Shown in pieces: positions 42,660 through 51,974 of a DNA stretch of 64,000 nt. Source of the DNA: Streptomyces roseirectus (GTDB taxonomy: Bacteria > Actinomycetota > Actinomycetes > Streptomycetales > Streptomycetaceae); contig NZ_CP060828.1 in assembly GCF_014489635.1 (NCBI RefSeq), positions 7,506,001 through 7,570,000 of the forward strand, read 5' to 3'. The translations under genes and the position numbers were made by a program. A model generated the notes under the pieces. That model searched no databases, had not been told where the DNA came from, and saw only the letters and a list, made by a program, of their open reading frames with translations. How positions within the stretch are numbered: position 1 is the first letter of the stretch; each line of letters starts with the position of its first letter.

Positions 42660-44027
42660 TTGTCCGAGCTGACCGTCCTGAACCCGGCCACCGGGGACGT
42701 CGTCACGACCGTCCCCGCCGCCGACGCGGCCGAGGTGGACGCGGCCGTCGCGCGCGCGGCGAAGGCCCAGGAGAAGTGGGCCGCCCTCGCGCCCGCCGAC
42801 CGCGCCCGCCTCCTGCGCCGGTTCGCCGACCAAGTCGACGCCCACGTCGAGGAGTTGGCGCAACTGGAGGTCCGCGAGGCCGGGCACACGATCGGCAACG
42901 CCCGCTGGGAGGCGGGCAACGCGCGCGACCTGCTCCTGTACGCGGCGGGCGGCGTCGAGCGGCTGACGGGCAGTCAGATCCCGGTCGCCGGCGGCATCGA
43001 CGTCACCTTCCTCGAACCCCTCGGCGTCGTCGGCGTGATCGCCCCCTGGAACTTCCCCATGCCGATCGCCGCCTGGGGCTCCTTCCCGGCCCTCGCGGCG
43101 GGCAACGCGGTCGTCCTCAAACCCGCCGAGACGACCCCGCTCACCGCGCTGCGGCTGGCTCAACTCGCTCTGGACGCCGGGCTTCCCGAACACCTCTTCC
43201 AGGTCGTCCCCGGCTATGGCGGCATCGCCGGACGCGCCCTCGTCGACCACCCCGGCGTCGCGAAGATCGTGTTCACCGGCTCCACCCGCACCGGCCGCGA
43301 GGTCATGGAGCGCTGCGCGAAACTGGTCAAGCCGGTCACCCTCGAACTCGGCGGCAAGAGCCCCAACGTCGTCTTCGCCGACGCCGACCTCGAAAAGGCC
43401 CTCGACCCCTTCTCGTTCCTCGACAACGCCGGCCAGGACTGCTGCGCCCGCACCCGCATCCTCGTCCAGGAGAGCGTCTACGACGAGGCACGCGACTTCC
43501 TCGCGCGGGCCCTCGCGGCGGTCGTCGTCGGCGACCCGGCCGACGAGAAGACCCAGATGGGCCCCCTGATCTCCCGTCAACAGCTCGACCGCGTACGGTC
43601 GCTGGTCCCGGACGACGCCCCCGGCGCCCTGCGCGGCGACGCCCCCGACGGCCGGGGCTTCTGGTTCCCGCCGACCGTCCTGACCGCAGAGCGCCCCGAC
43701 TCCCCGGCCAGCCGGGAGGAGATCTTCGGCCCCGTCGCCGTCCTGCTCCCCTTCACCGACGAGGCCGACGCCATCCGCCTCGCCAACGACACCCCCTACG
43801 GCCTCTCGGGCTCCCTGTGGACCCGGGACGTGGGCCGCGCACTGCGCCTCTCACGGGCCGTCAAGGCGGGCAACCTGTCCGTCAACTCCCACTCCAGCGT
43901 GCGCTATTGGACCCCCTTCGGGGGATACAAGCAGTCCGGGGTCGGCCGAGAACTCGGCCCCGACGCGCTCGCCGCCTTCACCGAGACCAAGAACGTCTTC
44001 ATCAGCACGGAGGACCCCGCACAGTGA
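42660..44027 (+). CDS. NAD-dependent aldehyde dehydrogenase
   Basis: This is a 455-residue aldehyde dehydrogenase: Glu229 in LELGGKSPN, and catalytic Cys261 in AGQDCCARTR; the substrate-entry GFVxPWNFP is VIAPWNFP. TTG 42660 follows AAAGG; GTG 42645 would add five residues. In the cluster it probably oxidises the aldehyde made from the gamma-glutamylated amine or ethanolamine. It overlaps the SDR gene by four bases (GTGA). Confidence 0.9.
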   Translation: MSELTVLNPATGDVVTTVPAADAAEVDAAVARAAKAQEKWAALAPADRARLLRRFADQVDAHVEELAQLEVREAGHTIGNARWEAGNARDLLLYAAGGVERLTGSQIPVAGGIDVTFLEPLGVVGVIAPWNFPMPIAAWGSFPALAAGNAVVLKPAETTPLTALRLAQLALDAGLPEHLFQVVPGYGGIAGRALVDHPGVAKIVFTGSTRTGREVMERCAKLVKPVTLELGGKSPNVVFADADLEKALDPFSFLDNAGQDCCARTRILVQESVYDEARDFLARALAAVVVGDPADEKTQMGPLISRQQLDRVRSLVPDDAPGALRGDAPDGRGFWFPPTVLTAERPDSPASREEIFGPVAVLLPFTDEADAIRLANDTPYGLSGSLWTRDVGRALRLSRAVKAGNLSVNSHSSVRYWTPFGGYKQSGVGRELGPDALAAFTETKNVFISTEDPAQ

Positions 44028-44806
44028 CCGAGACTCCTGTCTGCCGCCGCCTCGTCGGCCGTACCGCCGTCATCACCGGAGCCGGCAGCGGCATCGGCCT
44101 CGCCACCGCCCGCCGCCTCGCCTCCGAGGGCGCCAACGTCGTCTGCGCCGACGTCGACGAGACCAGCGGCAAGGCCGTCGCCGACGAGGTCGGCGGGCTC
44201 TTCGTCAAGGTCGACGTCACCGACCCCGAACAGGTCGAGGCGCTGTTCAAGACCGCCTTCGACACCTACGGCAGCGTCGACATCGCCTTCAACAACGCGG
44301 GCATCTCGCCCCCCGACGACGACTCCATCCTGGAGACCGGCCTGGAGGCGTGGAAGCGCGTCCAGGAGGTCAACCTGACGTCCGTGTACCTGTGTTGCAA
44401 GGCCGCGATCCCCTACATGCGGCGGCAGCAGCGGGGTTCGATCATCAACACGGCGTCGTTCGTGGCCCGCATGGGCGCGGCGACCTCGCAGATCTCGTAC
44501 ACCGCGTCCAAGGGCGGCGTCCTCGCCATGTCCCGTGAACTCGGCGTGCAGTTCGCGCGGGAGGGCATCCGCGTCAACGCGCTCTGCCCGGGGCCGGTCA
44601 ACACGCCTTTGCTGCGAGAGCTGTTCGCGAAGGACCCCGAGCGCGCCGCCCGCCGCCTCGTGCACATCCCCGTCGGCCGGTTCGCCGAGGCCGAGGAGAT
44701 CGCCGCCGCCGTCGCCTTCCTGGCGAGCGACGACTCCTCGTTCGTCAACGCGACCGACTTCCTTGTGGACGGCGGGATCTCGGGCGCGTACGTGACCCCG
44801 CTCTAG
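44024..44806 (+). CDS. Short-chain dehydrogenase/reductase
   Basis: This is a 260-residue classical SDR. The cofactor motif TGAGSGIG is at residues 18-25, NNAGI follows, catalytic Tyr159 and Lys163 are in SYTASKG, and the C-terminal DGGISGAYV is standard. GTG 44024 overlaps the dehydrogenase stop, so the three genes from glnA4 are one operon. It likely handles an alcohol intermediate of the amine pathway, but substrate is not clear. The family is often mislabelled as 3-oxoacyl-ACP reductase. Confidence 0.9.
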   Translation: MTETPVCRRLVGRTAVITGAGSGIGLATARRLASEGANVVCADVDETSGKAVADEVGGLFVKVDVTDPEQVEALFKTAFDTYGSVDIAFNNAGISPPDDDSILETGLEAWKRVQEVNLTSVYLCCKAAIPYMRRQQRGSIINTASFVARMGAATSQISYTASKGGVLAMSRELGVQFAREGIRVNALCPGPVNTPLLRELFAKDPERAARRLVHIPVGRFAEAEEIAAAVAFLASDDSSFVNATDFLVDGGISGAYVTPL

Positions 44807-44813
44807 GTCCTCC

Positions 44814-46016
44814 TCAGAGGAACGTGTGGCCCTCGCCGCGGTAGGTGGGCACCGTCTCCGTGACGGTGTCCCCCTCGATCAGGTGCAACTGGTCGAAACG
44901 CTCGCACAGTTCACCGGCCTTCGCGTGCCGGAACCACACCTTGTCGCCGATCAGCAGATCGTCGGCCGGGGCGCCGAGCAGCGGCGTCTGGACCTCGCCG
45001 GGGCCTTCCTGCGGGTCGTACCTCAGCCCCTCCGGCAGGTAGGGCACCGGCAGCCGGTCCACGCCGGGGGCGCCCGACGCCGGGTAGCCGCCGCCGAGGA
45101 CCGTCACCACACCGACGCCGGGGCGGCGCACGACCGGCTGCGCGAACAGGGCCGCCGGACGGCCCGAGAACGACGTGTAGTTGTCGAACAGGCGCGGCAC
45201 GTACAGGCCCGAACCGGCGGCGACCTCCGTCACCGCGTCCTCCGCGACCGTGCTCTCCACGCTGCCCGTGCCGCCGCCGTTCACGAACTCCAGGTCCGGG
45301 GCGACGGCCCGCACCGCGCGGACCACCGCGGCGCGCCGCTCGGCGAGTTCACGGCGCGCGGTGGCCTGCATCAGCCGGACCGCGCGGGACCGGAACGGAC
45401 GCCCCGCGACCGAGTCACCGACCCCGGCGATATGCCCCTCGTAGGCCATGATGCCGACCAGCTTGAAACCCTGACGCCGGGTCACCGTCCTTGCGAACTC
45501 GGCGAGTTGGGCGGGGGAGCGGAGCGGGGAGCGCAGGGCGCCGATGCGGACCCGGCCGCCCAGCATCTGCAACGCCGTGTCCAACTCCAGGCAGACGCGC
45601 ACGACTTCACGCCCGTCGCCGCGCGCCGCGTCGATCAGGTCGAGTTGGGCGACGTCGTCGACCATGACGGTCACGGCCGCGGCGAGCTTGGGATCCGACG
45701 CCAGCTCCGCGTACCCCGCGCGGTCCGCCGAGGGGTAGGCCAGCAGGACGTCGTCGAAGCCCGAGCGGGCCAGCCACAAGGACTCCGCCAGCGTGAACGA
45801 CATCAGCCCCGCGAAGCCGTCCCGCGCGAGCACGCGCTCCAGCAGCGCCCGGCAGCGGACGGACTTGCTCGCCACCCGGATCGGCTTCCCCGCGGCCCGG
45901 CGGCGCAGATCGTCCGCGTTGGCGTCGAAGGCGTCCAGGTCGACGATCGCGAGAGGGGCGTCCAGATGGGCGGTGGCCCGGTCGTAACGGGCCCGGTCGG
46001 CGGCGCGCGCAGTCAT
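44814..46016 (-). CDS. PLP-dependent amino-acid aldolase/racemase-like protein (DSD1-type)
   Basis: This is a 400-residue alanine-racemase-fold protein of the D-threonine aldolase/D-serine dehydratase type. The PLP Lys lies in IRVASKSVRC near residue 53, VNGGGTGS is the phosphate-binding turn, and the C-terminal domain carries the metal-site HxxxxC pattern (WFRHAKAGELC). It converges with the SDR gene, nearly touching its stop. It could deaminate or cleave a D-amino acid; I cannot tell which. Start ATG 46016. Confidence 0.88.
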   Translation of the reverse strand: MTARAADRARYDRATAHLDAPLAIVDLDAFDANADDLRRRAAGKPIRVASKSVRCRALLERVLARDGFAGLMSFTLAESLWLARSGFDDVLLAYPSADRAGYAELASDPKLAAAVTVMVDDVAQLDLIDAARGDGREVVRVCLELDTALQMLGGRVRIGALRSPLRSPAQLAEFARTVTRRQGFKLVGIMAYEGHIAGVGDSVAGRPFRSRAVRLMQATARRELAERRAAVVRAVRAVAPDLEFVNGGGTGSVESTVAEDAVTEVAAGSGLYVPRLFDNYTSFSGRPAALFAQPVVRRPGVGVVTVLGGGYPASGAPGVDRLPVPYLPEGLRYDPQEGPGEVQTPLLGAPADDLLIGDKVWFRHAKAGELCERFDQLHLIEGDTVTETVPTYRGEGHTFL

Positions 46017-46294
46017 GCACGCAGCCTGCCAGACGCGATTACCGCAGGGTAGGGGGACGATCCGGGCAGATGCCCCGGGGTGGCGGGACGGGTTCTCCCT
46101 CGCCCCACGACAAGCCGTAGAGTGACGCGCACGCACGGAGGACGGCTCCGGCCGGCAGTCCGCGCCGGGATGCCTGTCGTCCTGTGCGGGTATGCGTGCC
46201 CAAAGGGACCACCGTCCGCCGGGCCGCCGGGGCGCGTTCTCACCCACGCGCCCACGATCGACGGCATCGCCCGGCACGAGGAAACGGGGGCACT

Positions 46295-49200
46295 GTGAGC
46301 ACCGAAGCGCGGCGCCCTCCGGCGAACCCCCCGACCCCGTCCCCCGAAACCCCCGCCAGAGACGGGCGTGTCACGGGGGGCGAGTCGTGGGACGAACCGG
46401 GCCCGTACGGGGGCGAGACCGAGGGCGTGAACGGCGTCACGCAGGCCGGCCGGGAGACCGGCACGAATGCCGACGGCAGACAGGCGGCCACGCCGGCCGG
46501 TGGGGGAGCGGGCGTGAGTGGTGTTCCGTCGGCCGGCCACGGCGCCGGTGCGCACTACGCTCCGTCGACCGGCCAGGGGCCCGGCGCGAGTGGGACCACG
46601 GCGGCGGGCGGGAACGATGGCGTGAGTGGTGTCCCGTCGGCTGGCCGGGGGACCAGCGCGAATGGCAACGGCGTGCAGGGGGCCACGCCGGCCGGTGGGG
46701 GAGCGGGCGTGAGTGGTGTTCCGTCGGCCGGCCACGGCGCCGGTGCGCACCACGCTCCGCTGACCGGCCAGGGGCCCGGCGCGAGTGGGACCACGGCGGC
46801 GGGCCGGGGTGGTGGCGTGAGCGGTGTCCCGTCGGCTGGCCGAGCGCCCGGTGCGAGCGATGTCTCATCGGCCGGTCAGGGGCCCGATGCGAGCGGTGTT
46901 CCGTCGGCCGGTCAGGGGACCGGTGTGAGTGGTGTTCCGTCGACCAGCCGGGGAACCGGCGTGAGTGGTGTTCCGTCCGCGCGGCGGAACGATTCGCGTG
47001 GGTCGGCCGGTGCCGGAGGAGGTTCCGGGATCGCCGGGGACGTCTTTCCGCCGCCGCCCGCTTCGGCCCGGTTCCCGGACGCTCCGCCGGCCGCTCCCCG
47101 GAGGCCGGGTTCGAGGGTGCCCGGCACGGACGAGGGTGCGCGCGCCGACGACGTGACGGCCCCGGACGCGGGCACGGAGTTCGGCGTCGACGGTGTCCGC
47201 CCGTACATCTCCCGGATCACCCCCCGCACCCCGGCCACGGACACCCCGTCCGCCCCCGGCAGCGCCTGGACCCCCTTCTCCCGCAGCCGCATGGCACCCC
47301 CGCCCCGCCCCTCCACCGAACGCCCCCCGCGCCCCGCCCCGACGGACACCCCCGCCTGGACTCCGGCGTCCCCGGTACGCCCCCCGGAGTTCGACGCCCT
47401 GTTCCCCACCCCGGACCCGGCACCCCCACGCCCGACGACCACCCCGGCCCCGGCGCACGGAACCCCGGCCCACAAGCCGCCGATCACCCCACCGCGCCCC
47501 ACCGGCGCCCCGGAGAACGGGCGCACACCCCGGCAGGACGCGCCCGTCCCGCCACGCCCCGCATCCGCGCCCGCCTCACCCGCGTCCGAGCCCGCCTCGT
47601 CGTACCCCGCGTCCGCACCGACCGCCTCGTCATACCCCGGCACGGGCAGACAACCGGAGGACCACCCCCGCCGGCAGACCCCGACCACCGCGCCCGGCCC
47701 CTCGCCGCAGGGCGATGCCTCACCGACGTCCCCGCGCTCCGGCGCCGCACAGGGCACCTCGCCCCGCCCGGACTCCGACGGGAACCGGCCCAGCACCGGC
47801 CCCACCCCTCCCCACCCGGGGGCCCAGGCGTCCCCGGTGTGGGAGCGGCGGCCCGGCACGCCGAGCGCCCCCGCGTCAGCGGACCGTCCCGTCACGGCGC
47901 AGGGCACCCCGCGCCGCCCGGAACGGGAGGGCACGGCGACCTCGCCCCGCCCGGACTCCGACGGGAACCGGCCCAGCACCGGCCTCACCCCTCCCCGCCC
48001 CGCGTCCCAGACGCCCCCGGCGCGGGAGTGGCGGCCCGGCACGCCGAGCGCCCCCGCGTCAGCGGACCGCTCCGCCACCGCACAGGGCACCCCGCGCCGC
48101 CCGGAACAGGAGGGCACGGCGACCCCGCCCCGCCCGGACTCCGACCGGAACCAGCGCAGCACCGGCCCCACTCCTCCCCGCCCGGCGTCCCAGACGCCCC
48201 CGGCGCGGGAGTGGCGGCCCGGCACGCCGAATGCCCCCGCGTCAGCGGACCGCCCCGCCACCGCACCGGGCACCCCGTCCGGCCCGGCGTCGAAGGAGCA
48301 GGCAGCCACACCGCGCCCCTCCACCACCCCGGCGTCCAAGCCCCCGCAGACGCCGAACGGCCAGGCGACCCCGCAGACCCCCACCCCCGGCGACCCCAAC
48401 CCGGCACCGGAAGCCCGCCCCACCACCCGGCCCCACACCCCCGACCCGGCCCCCGAAGGCGCGGCCCGCCCCATCCCCCCGCGCCCCACCACACCCCCGA
48501 AGTCCGCCCGCCCCGGCACCACCCGTGTGACCCCCGCCGAACAGAACACCCCGATGCCCACCCCCACCCCGACGACGGGCCACCCCTCCACCCCGAAGGA
48601 CCCCGGACAGAGCACCCGGCACACGGCCCCCGAAGTCACCCTCGGCGGGCAGACCCGGCCCGCGCCCGCTGCCCCTCCGCGCGACCTGAACCACCCGGCC
48701 CCCGAGGCCACCTTCGGAGGGCAGGCCGGACAGACCCGGCCCACGCCCCCGCGCGACCTCAACCACCCGGCCCCGGACCCCGCCCTCTCCTGGACCGTCA
48801 CCCCCGCCCACACGCCCACCACCCACCCGGCGGCCACCCCCGAAGCACCGCACGAGCCCTGGATCCGTGGGCGTGTGGTCGCTGCGGCGGCCTGTGCGGT
48901 GCTGGGGCTCGGGCTGATCGGCGGCGCGGCTACAGGGACCTGGCTCGTGGGGGACGATTCCGGCGCGCGGAGCGGGAGTTACGCGGCGGCGGCGGCGATC
49001 TGGCACAGCGTGCCGGTGGACGAGCTGTTCCCGGCGACGGTGGACGGCCAGGGCGCGGGCCCAGGCGGCGCGGACCGGACGTGGACGCGGATCGCCGTAG
49101 CCCCGGACGCCGGCTGCGAGAACGCGTTCGACCCGCTGCTGGCCCAGGTCCTGGAACCGGCCGGCTGCGACCGCCTCCTGCGGGCGACGTACACCGACGC

Positions 49201-49609
49201 CACCCAGAGCTACGTCACCACCGTCGGCCTGCTCTTCACGAAGGCCGACGTCGCGACGATGCGCGCACTGGACGCCCGCTTCGACAAGGAGGGCCTGGCG
49301 CGCAGGACGGACCTGATGCCCCGCCCGTACGCCGTCCCCGGCACCCTCGCCGCCCGCTTCGGCGACGCCCAGCGCGCCTCGTGGACGGTGTCGGTCCTGA
49401 CGGACGCCCCGGTCGTCGTCTACTCCGTCTCCGGCTGGGCCGACCACCGGACCGTCGACACCCCGCAGCCCGCCGCCGAGGCGACCGCGACCGGCGCGTC
49501 CTCGGCCGTCGCCCAGGCCGGCCTCGGCAACGAGGCCAAGGGCCTCGCGGACCGCGTCGAACGCTCCCTCCGCAAGGCCGCCGCCGCCCCGACGGAGCAG
49601 CCGTCATGA
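46295..49609 (+). CDS. Large proline-rich repeat protein with one membrane helix, unknown
   Basis: This is a 1104-residue protein. About 860 residues of low-complexity sequence come first: Gly/Ser/Ala repeats (GVSGVPSAGHGAGAH) at about 60-240, then Pro/Arg/Thr-rich sequence with three near-identical 61-residue units at about 489-671. A single membrane helix lies near 860-882 (VVAAAACAVLGLGLIGGAATGTWLV), then an outside domain of about 220 residues with two Cys (GCENAF and AGCDRLL) that may form a disulphide. Start GTG 46295. Its TGA overlaps the ATG of a mycosin-like protease, so the two act together. I do not recognise the C-terminal domain. Confidence 0.8.
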   Translation: MSTEARRPPANPPTPSPETPARDGRVTGGESWDEPGPYGGETEGVNGVTQAGRETGTNADGRQAATPAGGGAGVSGVPSAGHGAGAHYAPSTGQGPGASGTTAAGGNDGVSGVPSAGRGTSANGNGVQGATPAGGGAGVSGVPSAGHGAGAHHAPLTGQGPGASGTTAAGRGGGVSGVPSAGRAPGASDVSSAGQGPDASGVPSAGQGTGVSGVPSTSRGTGVSGVPSARRNDSRGSAGAGGGSGIAGDVFPPPPASARFPDAPPAAPRRPGSRVPGTDEGARADDVTAPDAGTEFGVDGVRPYISRITPRTPATDTPSAPGSAWTPFSRSRMAPPPRPSTERPPRPAPTDTPAWTPASPVRPPEFDALFPTPDPAPPRPTTTPAPAHGTPAHKPPITPPRPTGAPENGRTPRQDAPVPPRPASAPASPASEPASSYPASAPTASSYPGTGRQPEDHPRRQTPTTAPGPSPQGDASPTSPRSGAAQGTSPRPDSDGNRPSTGPTPPHPGAQASPVWERRPGTPSAPASADRPVTAQGTPRRPEREGTATSPRPDSDGNRPSTGLTPPRPASQTPPAREWRPGTPSAPASADRSATAQGTPRRPEQEGTATPPRPDSDRNQRSTGPTPPRPASQTPPAREWRPGTPNAPASADRPATAPGTPSGPASKEQAATPRPSTTPASKPPQTPNGQATPQTPTPGDPNPAPEARPTTRPHTPDPAPEGAARPIPPRPTTPPKSARPGTTRVTPAEQNTPMPTPTPTTGHPSTPKDPGQSTRHTAPEVTLGGQTRPAPAAPPRDLNHPAPEATFGGQAGQTRPTPPRDLNHPAPDPALSWTVTPAHTPTTHPAATPEAPHEPWIRGRVVAAAACAVLGLGLIGGAATGTWLVGDDSGARSGSYAAAAAIWHSVPVDELFPATVDGQGAGPGGADRTWTRIAVAPDAGCENAFDPLLAQVLEPAGCDRLLRATYTDATQSYVTTVGLLFTKADVATMRALDARFDKEGLARRTDLMPRPYAVPGTLAARFGDAQRASWTVSVLTDAPVVVYSVSGWADHRTVDTPQPAAEATATGASSAVAQAGLGNEAKGLADRVERSLRKAAAAPTEQPS
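46486..46815 (+). repeat. Tandem 195-base coding repeat in the large protein gene
   Basis: The segment from 46486 recurs from 46681 with a 195-base period, including GGCCACGCCGGCCGGTGGGG at each start. Nearly identical DNA, not only protein, shows a recent duplication or gene conversion. Confidence 0.75.
47761..48309 (+). repeat. Three tandem 183-base coding repeats in the large protein gene
   Basis: GCCCCGCCCGGACTCCGAC begins at 47761, 47944 and 48127, an exact 183-base (61-codon) period. Copies differ at scattered positions. Such in-frame arrays can change copy number between strains. Confidence 0.8.
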
Positions 49610-50847
49610 CCCGCACCGCCCGCACGGAAAAAGCCACGGAAAAGACCTCAGGAAAAGCCCCGACGACCCCCGCACCCCCCATGCCCCGCACAGCCACCCG
49701 CGCCGCCCTCCTCAGCACCCTCCTCGCCGCGGCCATCGCCCTGCTCCCCTCCACCACCGCCTACGCCGACGGCATACGCGACCAGCAGTGGGCCTTGGAG
49801 GCGATGCACACCGAGGAGGCGTGGCGGACGACCAAGGGCGCCGGCATCACCGTCGCCGTCCTGGACACCGGCGTGGAGGCCGACCACCCCGACCTCACCG
49901 GCAACGTCCTGCCCGCGAAGGACCTCGTCGGCTTCGGCGCGGTTCCGGGCCAGCGCGCGTGGGCCCGCCACGGCACCGCGATGGCCGGCATCATCGCGGG
50001 CCACGGCCACGGGTACGACAACGCCGACGGCGTCATGGGCATCGCCCCGGAGGCCAAGATCCTCCCCGTCCGGGTGATCCTGGAGGACGGCGACCCGGCC
50101 CGCACCCGCGCCCGCAACACCCGCGGCAACGCCCTCGCGGAGGGCATCCGCTGGGCCGCCGACCAGGGCGCCGACGTCATCAACCTGTCCCTCGGCGACG
50201 ACTCCGCGTCCGCGCACCCCGAGCCCGCCGAGGACGAGGCCGTCCAGTACGCGCTGAAGAAGGGCTCCGTCGTCGTCGCCTCCGCGGGCAACGGCGGCGA
50301 CAAGGGCGACCACATCTCCTACCCGGCCGCCTACCCCGGCGTCATCGCCGCGACGGCCGTCGACCAGGACGGCGTCCGCGCGACCTTCTCCACCCGCCGC
50401 TGGTACGCCACGGTCAGCGCCCCCGGCGTGGACGTCGTCATCGCCGACCCCGACCACAAGTACTACGAGGGCTGGGGGACGAGCGCGGCGGCGGCCTTCG
50501 TCTCCGGCGCGGTCGCCCTGATCAAGGCCGCCCACCCCGGCCTCACCCCGCCGCAGATCAAGAAGCTCCTGGAGACGACAGCCCGCGACGCCCCCACCGG
50601 CGGCCGTGACGACTCACGCGGCTACGGCTTCATCGACCCCGCCGCCGCGATCAAGGCCGCCGCACGCCTCAAACCCGAGGGCCTGACCTCCCGCGCCTAC
50701 GGCAAGGAGTACTTCGGCACCGGTCCCGACCGCGAACCGGACGACACCGGCACCGCGGACTGGGCGGGCCCCCTCGCCGGCGGCGCTGGCGGCGTCCTGC
50801 TGGTGGCGGCGGTGGTGCTGTGGCGGGGCCGCAGGAGGATGGGCTGA
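49606..50847 (+). CDS. Mycosin-like subtilisin protease, membrane-anchored
   Basis: This is a 413-residue S8 serine protease like MycP of type VII secretion. A signal peptide (AALLSTLLAAAIALLPSTTAYA) comes after a charged N-terminus. The catalytic triad is Asp87 (AVLDTGVEADHPDL), His122 (RHGTAMAG) and Ser293 (GWGTSAAAAFVSG). A C-terminal membrane helix (AGGAGGVLLVAAVVLWRGRRR) holds it outside the cell membrane. The ATG overlaps the large protein's stop (ATGA). ATG 49681 would drop the first 25 residues. No EccC, EccD or WXG100 genes are in the window. Confidence 0.9.
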   Translation: MTRTARTEKATEKTSGKAPTTPAPPMPRTATRAALLSTLLAAAIALLPSTTAYADGIRDQQWALEAMHTEEAWRTTKGAGITVAVLDTGVEADHPDLTGNVLPAKDLVGFGAVPGQRAWARHGTAMAGIIAGHGHGYDNADGVMGIAPEAKILPVRVILEDGDPARTRARNTRGNALAEGIRWAADQGADVINLSLGDDSASAHPEPAEDEAVQYALKKGSVVVASAGNGGDKGDHISYPAAYPGVIAATAVDQDGVRATFSTRRWYATVSAPGVDVVIADPDHKYYEGWGTSAAAAFVSGAVALIKAAHPGLTPPQIKKLLETTARDAPTGGRDDSRGYGFIDPAAAIKAAARLKPEGLTSRAYGKEYFGTGPDREPDDTGTADWAGPLAGGAGGVLLVAAVVLWRGRRRMG

Positions 50848-50886
50848 GGGGCCGGGGCGCCGCCTCGAAGAGAGGCCGAGGAGAGG

Positions 50887-51825
50887 TCAGGGCGTCGCCG
50901 TGAACGCCCCCACCGCCGCCCGCGCCGCCTCCTCCACCAGCGAGATCCCCGCCCGCATGCTCACGTTCCCGTCCGACAGCACGGCCACCAGGTACGACCC
51001 GTCCCCGGCGGCCACCCGCCCGATGCTGTTGACGTCCCACAGCCCCGTCGTGCTCCGCGCCAGCCACCCGTTCTTCACGGCCCACTCCGCGCCCCGCGCG
51101 GCGGCCGACACCCCCCACCCCTGATCGGCCCGGACCTGGGCCATCAGTCCCCGCACGTACTCCCGGGACACCTGGCTCAGCTCCGACTCCTCCCCGAACA
51201 CCTGCCGGAGCAGGACGAGTTGATCGGCGGCGGTCGTCCGGGTGAGCCCCCACAGCGCGCCCTCACCCCCCTCGGTGCCGCTCATCCCGAACCGCTCGTT
51301 GGCGGCGTCGAGCCCTTCCGCCTGACCGATGGTGTTCCACAGCGCGCTCGCCGAGTCGTTGTCGCTGTACTCGATCATCGCGGCGGCGTACGCCCGCTCC
51401 TGGCCGGTGAGCCGGCGCCCCGCGTCCTGCGCCTGGAGCAGCAGCGCGGCGAGGATGTCGACCTTGACGATGGAGGCCGTGTCGAACGCGGCCTCCCCGG
51501 ACACGGCGCTCTCCCCGGACGCGAGATCGAGCACCCCCACGGCGACGGCGGCGTCCCCGGGCACGCTCACCGCCTCCAGCGCCGACTTGAGCAGCGCGGT
51601 GTGGTCGGTCTCAGGCACGGTCACAGTCCCCTCCCGGGTGCGCGCGGCCGGCGTGGACGGCACGGCCGGTGCCGACGATACGACGCCGTCCGCGCCCCCG
51701 TCGTGGGTCTCCACGTACGCCGTCCCGCCGGCCGTCGCGAGCACGGCGAGCGCGGTGAGGAGGATCGGCCGGCGCCGGGAGGAGGCGCGGGCGCGGTGTC
51801 TGCGGGCGGCTCTGGAGGACTCCAT
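50887..51825 (-). CDS. Exported class A beta-lactamase-like serine hydrolase
   Basis: This is a 312-residue secreted or membrane-anchored protein (N-terminal RRRPILLTALAVLATAGGTAYV) with a penicillin-binding-fold domain. Visible motifs are SxxK (Ser118-Ile-Val-Lys121) and SDN (Ser154-Asp-Asn156). The usual KTG is replaced by KNG, which makes true beta-lactamase action doubtful. It may act on peptidoglycan precursors or be a non-catalytic binder. It converges with the mycosin-like gene, 39 bases apart. Confidence 0.82.
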   Translation of the reverse strand: MESSRAARRHRARASSRRRPILLTALAVLATAGGTAYVETHDGGADGVVSSAPAVPSTPAARTREGTVTVPETDHTALLKSALEAVSVPGDAAVAVGVLDLASGESAVSGEAAFDTASIVKVDILAALLLQAQDAGRRLTGQERAYAAAMIEYSDNDSASALWNTIGQAEGLDAANERFGMSGTEGGEGALWGLTRTTAADQLVLLRQVFGEESELSQVSREYVRGLMAQVRADQGWGVSAAARGAEWAVKNGWLARSTTGLWDVNSIGRVAAGDGSYLVAVLSDGNVSMRAGISLVEEAARAAVGAFTATP

Positions 51826-51974
51826 CCCGCGATGCTCGGGGCGGTGACTGTGCGCGGCGTGAGACGGACGTTAGACCTGTGTCAGGGATTCCTGAGGAAA
51901 CCGTGAAACCGGTGACCGCCGGGTTACCGGCCCCGCACAACCGCAGCAGCATCCCCCCGATAGGGTCGGTGACC

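Noticed and set aside
47761..48309. Tandem 183-base repeats as a CRISPR array or mobile element
   Set aside because: The period is exactly 61 codons, the whole unit is repeated with no unique spacers, and it lies within one open frame.
46192..50847. A single 1551-codon open frame covering both the large protein and the protease
   Set aside because: It is an alternative frame across the large gene that joins the protease frame; the real large protein has its own frame with membrane helix and stop at 49609, and the protease starts at the overlapping ATG.
50887..51825. Annotation as an antibiotic-resistance beta-lactamase
   Set aside because: SxxK and SDN are present, but KTG is replaced by KNG, so antibiotic hydrolysis cannot be claimed from sequence alone.
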